Shown here: positions 31,524-38,447 of the stretch, in pieces
Numbering within the stretch: the first letter of the stretch is position 1
Layout: each line of letters begins with the position of its first letter
DNA from: Fragilaria radians
Lineage: Eukaryota > Bacillariophyta > Fragilariophyceae > Fragilariales > Fragilariaceae
Length of the DNA: 38,447 nt
Direction of reading: 5' to 3'
Assembly: GCA_900642245.1 (NCBI GenBank)
Contig: CAAAJI010000004.1
Coordinates: 560,668 to 599,114, forward strand
Notes under the pieces: model-generated
Database searches by the model: none
What the model was told of the DNA's origin: nothing
Seen by the model: only the letters and a program-made list of their open reading frames with translations
Made by a program: the position numbers and the translations under genes

Positions 31524-31800
31524 TTTAACATTGTAAATGCCTGAATTGAATCCTGAATCTGAAATGACCTTAAATCAACCCCTTGAACGTGAATAAACCT
31601 CAATAAAACCTTTGAGCTTAAATAGAACTGAAAAAACCCGTTGAACTTGAATAGATCTTGATAAGCGCTTTGAACTTGAGTTGGTAGAAGACAACCACAG
31701 CCTGAGAAGTTAAGAAGTACAGCTACGGTTGAACTTGAAAAGTGGTAGAAGGCAAAAGTGATTTGTGATGCCTGAAGTACAGTCACAATTGAACTTGACA
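31524..31800. repeat. Minisatellite, 29-30-bp degenerate unit
   Basis: The core TTGAACTTGAATA recurs with a period of 29-30 bp. Unit starts lie at about 31553, 31583, 31612, 31641, 31670, 31729 and 31789; the last two steps are 59 and 60 bp, twice the period. Upstream at 31524 a weaker unit is visible. The later part has a 60-bp higher-order unit containing GGTAGAAG and AAGTACAG. It ends where the gypsy gag begins. Confidence 0.75.
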
Positions 31801-32801
31801 GCTTGAGCTTTCTGTTGACACTTCCAAAAAGAGGGAAAAAGATGAAGCCAATGGAAAGAAGAAGGCAACCAGGAAGAGAGGAAGTGAAAGCTCAAGCACA
31901 GACAGCATTAGCTCTGAGTCTGGACCAGGTTACCAAATTTATTTACTACTTGGATGGGCCCCTTGGTGAGGGTAATGCAAAGCGGTCTAACTCAAAGAGT
32001 GTTTAGACTGGATAGAGTGAAGTCCAGTTCTAGTGACCTTTCAGAAAAGATCCCTGTGAATTCCAATGGCAGCTGCTTTACGTGTTTTAGTTCTGGTGTC
32101 AGCTGATCAAGTTGAAAACGTTGGAGGCTGAAGGTGCTGATTCTGACAAGGTGGAGTCCATCAGTCTGAGTTCTTTGTTGATCCATCCATTCCTGCAAAT
32201 CAATTTTCCATGGAGTTCTTCATCTTTAAAGACAGAAGGCCAGAGGAGTACATCAGATGGTTGATGGGTTACCCTGATATGGAGTTGTTAATGCCTTTGA
32301 AAGAGTCATCAGATAGGACTAAGATGCTGTGCACAATGTTGAAAGGACGCGCTTTCTCTTGCTTTGATTATCATCTTTCAAAAAGATGTGGAGGTGAAGA
32401 CATTGAGATAACGGATGATGTGTTGTTAGAACTAGTAATTAGAGACATAGTATTAGACTATATCTCTAGGCGCCCCATTAGGGTGCAAACATTTTAAATG
32501 AAGAGATGCCTCTTCATGGGAGCTAACACTACGGCTCAGCAGTTTGTAGAAAGGCGCAATGAGTTTAAACGCTACCTACTGTTTTTCCCTGAGGAATGTC
32601 CTACACCTCTCACTCAAGAAGAAATCATTGAGATTCTTGATCAGGCCAAACCTCCAAATTGGCACAAGGCAATGGTTTTAGCCATCGTTGATACTTTTGA
32701 AATGGATTACAAATCGGCAATTTTGTACTTTATAGACAAGATTGGACGCATGAATGGGCCAGCTTCAACCGTAGCAGTAGATAAAAACACTTCCACTACT
32801 A

Positions 32802-32839
32802 CCGTCTTCCCCCCAATATAACAGAATTGTGTTATGTTT
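32802..32839 (+). repeat. Left terminal inverted repeat of the pogo-type element
   Basis: It begins CCGTCTTCCCC directly after TA. Thirty-eight positions pair with the right end with six mismatches (positions 12, 13, 16, 26, 28 and 36). Confidence 0.85.
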
Positions 32840-33226
32840 AAGTTTCATGAAAAAAGCAGAAATTGAAAACATTAAGACTTATGCTTGAATATAACCCCCT
32901 TTTTTATATAACACAATTGTGTTGTATTTGAATATAAGACTACCTTAGTTTTCCAGCATTTTAATTGCGTAGTAGTCACCGGATTTGGCTAAAACAACAT
33001 CCATAGTAAGATATTCAACTGCATATGTAAAAGCAGATTGCTTATTGATATCATGAACTTCAATACTCCAGTTGTGCAAGAAGAGGCTGAATGAATCTCC
33101 AATTCACTATTACTGCAATCATCACTGAGAAATGAATCAAAATATGCAGAATCAGTAATATCTTGAATATTTGCATCTTGTTTCATGTATGCAACAAGTT
33201 GATCTCAATACTGCTGCTGCTGCCAT

Positions 33227-34569
33227 TCAGCTTTGATTCAAACACTCAAGCAGAGTTGAAGATCCATTTTTAGGGAGAAACCATTCAGGATCTTCTAGAG
33301 TACCAACTTCTACTTCAAAATCACTGCTCAAAAGTTTGCCATAGAGTGCATCCCAAGATTCTTTGCAATATGCAGCTTCAAAGAGTACTTTTTGAGGCGG
33401 ATGTAGTTTGTTCAGTTCAAAGCCACATTTTGGAACCAATCCTGATATTGTAAATGAGTTTCGAATGCACTCCTGTGCCATTGTCTTAATCCAATCCAGT
33501 GTCCAGTTGCTAACTACCATATATGATGGTACTTTGGGATTTCCAACTTTGGTTTGCAAGCATGCATCCTCCAAGGCTTGGGCAATGTAACCATCACCAC
33601 AAATTCGATAGTATGCTTGGTAGCTGCGGTTTATGGCAACATCGAACGGTTGCAAAATGTTCGTAATATTCGGTGGTACAATGGCAACAAACACATTATG
33701 TTTTTCAAGAATCTTTGATTTTGCAAGGTTGAGATGCACACCATATGAATCCATTAAATAGAGAACTGGATCACAATAAAAACTGTTTCTTGTCGACTTA
33801 GGACAACGTTTTTTTTTGTAAAATCAAGCAGTATGTCATCATTCCACATTCCAGTCTTTTTCACATCAACAAGAATATCAATGGGGACTGCTGGCTTATT
33901 TTTTAGCCCACAGAAAGGAATATGTGGACGTAGCATAACACCATCAGCAGTAATAGAAAATGTGACCGTAAAACCCTTGGCTCAGTTTCGAGACATCTGG
34001 GTACTTGGTCCATATTAGTAATGTTCTTAATCTGAATACCTTTTATATCAATAATATTATGAACTTCTTGAATGAATCGACAACAAATAGCATCTGAATT
34101 TTCTAGTAGTGAGCGACATGAGGTTTGTCTTCTAGAAACAAGGTGCTGCCTATTTTTTAAATTAGAGAGCCATCCTGTGGAGGCTTTAAATGCTTCCCCT
34201 GTCTGCACTTAAGGGTGGAGCTCTTTAAACAAATTCAGTGCTTTTTGTTGAATACAGTGATCTTGAACATGAAGACCCTTTGCATTTTTCTATTATCCAA
34301 TCATGCAATTGTTCTTCCAATTCTGTATACTTTGCAGGACGCCCACAACCATTCAAACGTCTTGCCTTTTGAGCTTCAACATCAGCATTTAACAATGCTG
34401 CTTCAAGTTCTTCTCTCTTATTAACCCACCCTCGCAATGTCTCAATGCTTATTCTATTTGCTTTTGCAATGGCTGGAAGACCTTTTCCAGTGACTCCTTT
34501 TTCATATGATCTGATTATATCCAATCTTGTTTTTAAAGAGTAATTCCTTCTCTTTGATGTCATCTCCAT
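33227..34569 (-). pseudogene. pogo-type transposase, frameshifted
   Basis: Read from the ATG at 34569: MEMTSKRRNYSLKTRLDIIR, a psq-type helix-turn-helix with IAKANRISIETLRGWV. A frameshift follows near 34290 and a stop near 34209. Then GEAFKASTGWLSNLKNR (34150-34200) represents the CENP-B type second HTH. The DDE domain is spread over three frames: ITNMDQVPR (first Asp, about 34010), LMDSYGVHL (second Asp, about 33745) and LQPFDVAINRSYQ (third Asp, about 33620-33655). All three catalytic Asp are kept, so loss of the reading frame is probably recent. The gene lies in minus orientation relative to the host gypsy element. Confidence 0.8.
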
Positions 34570-34699
34570 CAGAACAATACAAAAAATAAAAAAGACACTA
34601 ACTGCGCAATCCTGACCAATCAAAAAGTTGCTACTCATACTCCCGAATATAACACAATTTTGCTGTTTTCAAATAGAACACAAGGGTTGTGTTCTATTC

Positions 34700-34737
34700 A
34701 ACCATAACATATTTCTGTTATGTTTAGGGGAAGACGG
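34700..34737 (-). repeat. Right terminal inverted repeat of the pogo-type element
   Basis: It ends GGGGAAGACGG immediately before TA (34738-34739) and is the partner of the left repeat at 32802-32839. Confidence 0.85.
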
Positions 34738-35022
34738 TAGTGGTAAGGTACAGGTAGTACTAGGAAGAAAGAGAAGACCAACTGTGGTGTCACTACTGTG
34801 ACAAAAATACCACAACACGGCCAAATGTTGAGAAATCACAAAGGTCAAAGAGCACAAAAAGGCCCAACATAGGACCAAGGCTATTCCGAAAAAAGGCCTT
34901 ATCATTTCTTTTTGAGGAGATTAATGCCCTAAAAAAGCAGTTAAAACAGGCAAAGGCGGAAAATCCTAAATTGAGGAAGGCTGAGTCCCAACTCTAAACT
35001 GAGATTAATTCTACTAATAGTA

Positions 35023-37374
35023 GTGATGAAATGGAGGAGTATTTTTTATTTCCCCCCTACTATCAGTAGATCTATTATTAAACCAGTTAGAAATTCTCAC
35101 TCAACCACCGAATTAGTGGTGAGTCTCAAGGTCAATCATGAGGAACATATGCTTAGAGCACTGGCTGATAACGGTGCTAGTTGCAGCATCATTCTTGAGG
35201 CATATACCTCCAAGGATATTATCAAACATAATAAAAGTAATAAAACAACCTGGAGTACAATGAAAGGTCTGTTTACAACTGATAAAACTGGATTAGTAAG
35301 CTTTTCACTTCCAGAATTCAATCTCAAGAAACAAATTACTTGGGAGTTTCATGTTGATGACCAACTGAAGCCATCAGGCACATATGGGATGATCATTGGC
35401 CGGGATCTTCTCGGAAAATTAGGTACTATACTTAATTTTAATGACACTGAAACAATTCCAATAAAAAGCAGAGGCTCTCTGAATTCTCAAAAGGTCATTA
35501 CTGAGATTTATTTGACTGCAAATGAACCTCAGAGTCTTATGGATGAGCTTTCTTGTTCCACCAAGATCCTAGATGCAGCGTATAAACCTGCAATCTTAGA
35601 AGAAGTCACCAAGACTTGTGAAAGCCTCAATGAAGAGGAACAACGCCAGTTACTCCAAGTACTCCAAAAATAAGAACATCTCTTTGATGGCACATTAGGA
35701 GAATTCAACATGGCTCCCATAAGTCTAAACTTGATTGACCCGGGATCTAAGCCAGTTCATGCTTGGCCTTATACTGTTCCTAGATCAGTAGAGCAGCAAC
35801 TGCGCAAGGAAATTGCAAGATTAGTGGACATTGGAGTTCTTGAAGAAGATTATACTTCTGAATGGGCGTCCCCAACATTTGCATTTGCCAAGAAGAATGG
35901 AACTATAAGAGTTGTTTCTGATTTCAGAAAACTCAATTCATTACTTCAACGTCATCCATTCCCAATACCAAAGATTGGGGATATGATCAGATCCATGGAA
36001 GGATTTAACTTTGCCACGGCGCTAGATTTGAACATGAGTTACTACCATATCAAATTGGATACGGATGCCCAAAAGCTTTGTACAATCATATTTCCTTGGG
36101 GAAAATATAAGTACAAACGCTTACCCATGGGCATCAAAATAGCCCCAGATGTTTTCCAAAATGTCATGTCAAGACTTACTCAAGATTTGGGATATGTCAA
36201 AACATATCTGGATGATTTGTTAATTCTAACAAATAGCAATTTTGCAGACTACCTAACTAAGTTAGAGAGGGTACTAGCAAGGCTCTCAACCGCAGGTATG
36301 AGAGTTAATGCATCCAAATCAAAGTTCTTTGCTGAACATATTGAGTATCTGGGTTGTTGGATTACCCAAAAAGGTATCCAACCAGTATATTATAAGGTGG
36401 AAGCCATGCTTAAGATAAAGGCTCCAAAATCCAGGAAAGAATTACTCCAATTTATTGGCATAGTCAACTACTATTGTGACATGTGGTTTTGCAGGAGTGA
36501 GTTACTAGCCCCTTTGACTAGTCGCACATCAAGAAATGTCAAATTTGAATAGCTCCCAAGTCATCAACAGGCATTTGACAAAAACAAAAAGGTTATTGAA
36601 ACTGAGGTGCTTCTAGCATACCCAAATTTGGATAAACCATTCCACATATATATGGATGCATCTGATCATCAGTTGGGAGCAGAAATTATGCAGGATGAAA
36701 AGCCCATAGCACTTTATTCACGTAAGCTTAATGAAGCCCAAAGAAGATACACCACAACGGAACGTGAGTTGCCATCTACTATTGAAACCTGCAAAGAATA
36801 TAAAAATATCTTGTTGGGTTATCCAATTATAGTCTATACAGACCATAAAAATAATACCTTCAATGTATTAAAAGCTTCAGATCGTGTTTTACACTGGTTT
36901 TTACTTTTAGGAGAATATGGAGTATCATTTGAATACCTCCCAGGAAAGAAAAATGTTATAGCAGATGCATCATCTAGACTAGACGTTGATGACCTAATGA
37001 TTCAGGAAGAGGAAGTCTTAGCACTTCTATCTGAATCAGAATTTAGCAACATCAAATTTCCCATGCATGCTGCCTTAATTTTTAAGGAGCAGATGAAAGT
37101 CCAAGGACTCAGAGAAAAGGGTTATCACAACCCCACTAATCTATACAACACATTGAAGGCTTTGAACCGATTAAAGTCTAAGGACTCAATGAGAAAGGTT
37201 TATCACAACCCCACTGATCTATGCAACACATTGAAGGCTGTGAACTTCTATGTTTTAAGGATAAAATATACAACAAAGGGGAATTGTATCAGAAAGGGTA
37301 AACATACGCCGAATCTGTCCATTTCAGGCAACCTCTGGTTAAGTATTACCTTGGAGGTGAATGACCTACCTTGA
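35023..37374 (+). pseudogene. Gypsy pol: protease, reverse transcriptase, RNase H
   Basis: One reading frame covers the whole stretch with two nonsense codons, TAA at 35671 and TAG at 36550. Protease: LADNGASCSIIL (35160-35195; DNGAS in place of DTGAS) and IIGRDLLGKLG (about 35393-35425). Reverse transcriptase: LNLIDPGSKPVHAWPYTVPR, ASPTFAFAKKNGTIRVVSDF, ALDLNMSYYHIKLDTDA, FPWGKYKYKRLPMG and the intact catalytic YLDDLL at 36205-36222. RNase H: FHIYMDASDHQLGAEI, RRYTTTEREL and YTDHKN. A chromo-like tail or LTR is not reached. Few disabling changes and an intact RT core mark it as much younger than the gypsy relic at 22.6 kb. Past about 37100 the sequence is duplicated and degenerate. Confidence 0.88.
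37103..37257 (+). repeat. ~78-bp tandem duplication after RNase H
   Basis: AAGGACTCA...TTATCACAACCCCACTRATCTAT...AACACATTGAAGGCT occurs at 37103-37179 and again at 37180-37257. One single-base length difference near the start changes the offset from 77 to 78 bp, which then keeps the reading frame (YHNPTNLYNTLKA and YHNPTDLCNTLKA). Confidence 0.85.
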
Positions 37375-37999
37375 CTAGGATCAAGAAGCAAATCCCTGAC
37401 ACAATAGGTTGTAAGCCATAAAGGTTTAATAATAATTTGTTGAGCTAAAGAGATGTGTGTGTATAGCGGTGTAAGGAGACGTCCTGTACCGTTAGTGCAT
37501 AGTAAATAGTAGTAGGATTCACATATCTTTATATTTACTCATCTACCTATGGATAGTTACAAGTAAGCTATCCTATTCTGTATTGACCACAAGTTTACTA
37601 TGATAAACTTAGTGAGGCATAACTATTGTTTATAAATGGAGACTATTACCATACAATCCAGGACCGGATCTAAAGTATGACGGTTATAGCAATGATCTAT
37701 ATAAAGATCTAAATTAGAAGACAACTCATTAATTATAAAGAGTTAAAGGTCTAAACTAGTGTATCCTTATGGATAACAAACTTGTCCTTATGGACAAGGT
37801 TGAAGCACGTTATCTAAGCAGTTGGGAGGAAGCTTAGAACAAGATTACTAATCTTCAAGTTTAATCACGAAGATCTCTTGAGATCATCTCTTGATAGAGG
37901 TTTCAAGATTAGGCAAGACTAACAGAAAAAACAATAAATAAGTCTATATTTTTTTATCTGCGTCTACTTTCTATATCTCACCATAGAGCAGGCTATGCC
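37271..37999. mobile_element. ~730-bp LTR-like insert between RNase H and integrase
   Basis: The segment is bracketed by a 26-bp near-identical direct repeat (37245-37270 and 38000-38025, one mismatch) that encodes part of FKDKIY, a gypsy sequence between RNase H and integrase. Its first 170 bp read, in one plus frame with stops, VHFRQPLVKYYLGGE and PTLTRIKKQIPDTIGCKP, like the end of a transposon polyprotein. The rest is AT-rich and non-coding with several short hairpins and a possible polyA signal (AATAAATAAG near 37935). This composition suggests a polyprotein tail plus LTR from another retroelement; the family is not known. Confidence 0.5.
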
Positions 38000-38026
38000 C
38001 TTCTATCTTTTAAGGATAAAATATAT

Positions 38027-38447
38027 TATGACAAAGAGTACTCTCCTGGTATCACAAATGCTTACTTGATCCAGGACAGACTCTTACTGAACAGCCTATC
38101 AGGAACATGCTGACATGGCCTGGTCTAACGCAGGATATTGAATGTTTCTGTTCCACTTGCCCAGTCTGTCAATTAACCAAAAAGGAACGTAAGAAATACG
38201 GTCTCTTGCCTCCTAAGACAGCAGAATCAGACCCCTGGGTCATGGTCTGTGTAGATCTGGTGGGTCCCTTTACCGTGAAGACCCCACTCAAGACACACTT
38301 TCTGCTTGCTCTCACTATGATTGATCCAGCCACTGGATGGTTTGAGATTGTCCAAGCCAATTCTAAATCGGCTACAAACACCCAGGAATTGTTCATAATA
38401 CCTGGTTGGCACATTATCCCTGTCCTCAATTTATTGTCTTTGACAAG
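38027..38447 (+). pseudogene. Gypsy integrase, N-terminal part, truncated by the window edge
   Basis: In one frame: RVLSWYHKCLLDPGQTLTEQ, then NMLTWPGLTQDIECFCSTCP and VCQLTKKERKKYG, and PWVMVCVDLVGPF (about 38235-38275) with the first catalytic Asp of the integrase core. The H2C2 zinc domain keeps its two Cys (CSTCPVC), but one His is replaced (LLDPGQ instead of the usual LLHPGQ). ALTMIDPATGWFEIV follows. The frame continues to the end of the window, so the second catalytic Asp and the Glu lie outside. Confidence 0.82.

Larger units (their letters stand above)
32802..34737 (-). mobile_element. pogo/CENP-B-type DNA transposon inserted in gypsy gag
   Basis: The element is 1936 bp long. It starts TA|CCGTCTTCCCC and ends GGGGAAGACGG|TA, with the TA pair at 32800-32801 and 34738-34739 as target duplication. 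The terminal inverted repeats are 38 bp with 32 matches by my count. TA target, ends of this kind and a psq-HTH/CENP-B/DDE transposase are the hallmarks of the pogo branch of Tc1/mariner. Subterminal palindromes (AACACAATTGTGTT and TAGAACACAA...TTGTGTTCTA) lie inside both ends. The insertion site is the gag gene of the gypsy element, so the DNA transposon moved in later. Confidence 0.88.
31805..35010 (+). pseudogene. Gypsy gag, split by a DNA transposon
   Basis: The 5' part begins with a Lys- and Ser-rich stretch (KKREKDEANGKKKATRKRGS, about 31825-31885). A stretch with several stops follows, then FFIFKDRRPEEYIRWL (about 32212-32260), an in-frame TAA at 32495-32497, and GANTTAQQFVERRNEFKRYL (32519-32580). 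The last is typical of gypsy capsid regions. At 32801 the gene is cut by the pogo-type element. It resumes after 34739 with a modified zinc-knuckle-like WCHYCDKNT, after a one-base frame change, and FEEINALKKQLKQAK (about 34912-34960). With one TA copy and the insert removed the frame across the junction is continuous. Stops at other places show that the gene is dead regardless. Confidence 0.7.
31800..38447 (+). mobile_element. Ty3/gypsy-type retrotransposon, 5' part to integrase, with two nested inserts
   Basis: Order on the plus strand: gag (31805-32801 and 34740-35010), protease, reverse transcriptase and RNase H (35023-37374), and integrase (38035 to the window edge). This order (RNase H before integrase, RT of the gypsy type) identifies Ty3/gypsy. 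Gag is interrupted by a pogo-type transposon (32802-34737), and the RNase H-integrase link by about 730 bp of LTR-like sequence. The element continues beyond the window, so the 3' LTR is not seen and the 5' LTR was not recognised. Confidence 0.85.

Noticed and set aside
33408..33590. Small plus-strand frames inside the pogo-type element
   Set aside because: They are reverse-strand shadows of the transposase.
37271..37999. A clean solo LTR with TG...CA ends and 5-bp target duplication
   Set aside because: I searched for such borders and found none that match. The segment is described only as LTR-like.
1..38447. tRNA, rRNA and CRISPR features
   Set aside because: By eye I saw no cloverleaf-forming tRNA with a B-box-like GGTTCGA core in context, no rRNA-like block and no regular spacer-repeat array. 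A tRNA scan would be needed to be sure.

Overview
This is nuclear DNA of a eukaryote, most likely a photosynthetic stramenopile, with a diatom the best guess. It is AT-rich, the genes are single and widely spaced on both strands, and introns are few and short (about 69-92 nt, GT...AG). Several predicted proteins start with a signal peptide. One of them has an ASAF-F motif straight after the signal peptide, as in diatom plastid pre-proteins. The transposon set (Ty1/copia, Ty3/gypsy, hAT, pogo/CENP-B type) also fits. The species cannot be named from the sequence alone.

Gene-bearing part (about 1.9-21.9 kb). A TrmB-like methyltransferase (minus, 1893-3602). A secreted trypsin-fold protein that has lost its catalytic His and Ser (minus, two exons, 5449-6413). 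A small zinc-ribbon protein (minus, 9851-10129), divergent from a plastid-targeted protein with an EXECUTER/FBXO31-type (DUF3506/Cyclin_D1_bind) domain (plus, two exons, 10449-11708). A GNAT acetyltransferase (plus, two exons, 12305-13986), convergent with a ubiquitin-specific protease (minus, 14038-16182). An unrecognised multi-pass membrane protein (minus, 17411-19024). A CPBP/CAAX-type membrane protease, probably plastid-directed (minus, 20532-21986). A small single-pass membrane protein with an uncertain 5' end lies apart at 28200-28658.

Mobile-element part. Copia remains lie at 396-1720, 6815-6965 and 29882-30410. A decayed gypsy element lies at about 22570-23900. A hAT-type element with recognisable ends occupies 25572-27515, directly beside a broken Crinkler-like (CRN) N-terminal domain at 25105-25350. 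From about 31800 to the window end there is a better preserved gypsy element. Its pol frame is broken by only two stop codons. Its gag is split by a complete 1936-bp pogo/CENP-B-type DNA transposon (32802-34737) with TA target duplication and 38-bp inverted ends. A second, roughly 730-bp hairpin-rich insert separates its RNase H from its integrase. A 29-30-bp minisatellite lies where the leader of this gypsy element would be.

The host genes do not form a pathway. At least four (TrmB-like, DUF3506, GNAT, CAAX protease) look secretory- or plastid-directed. The observations most worth following are the pseudo-protease with its duplicated 3' end, the ASAF-bearing DUF3506 protein, the CRN-like relic and the nested transposon insertion.
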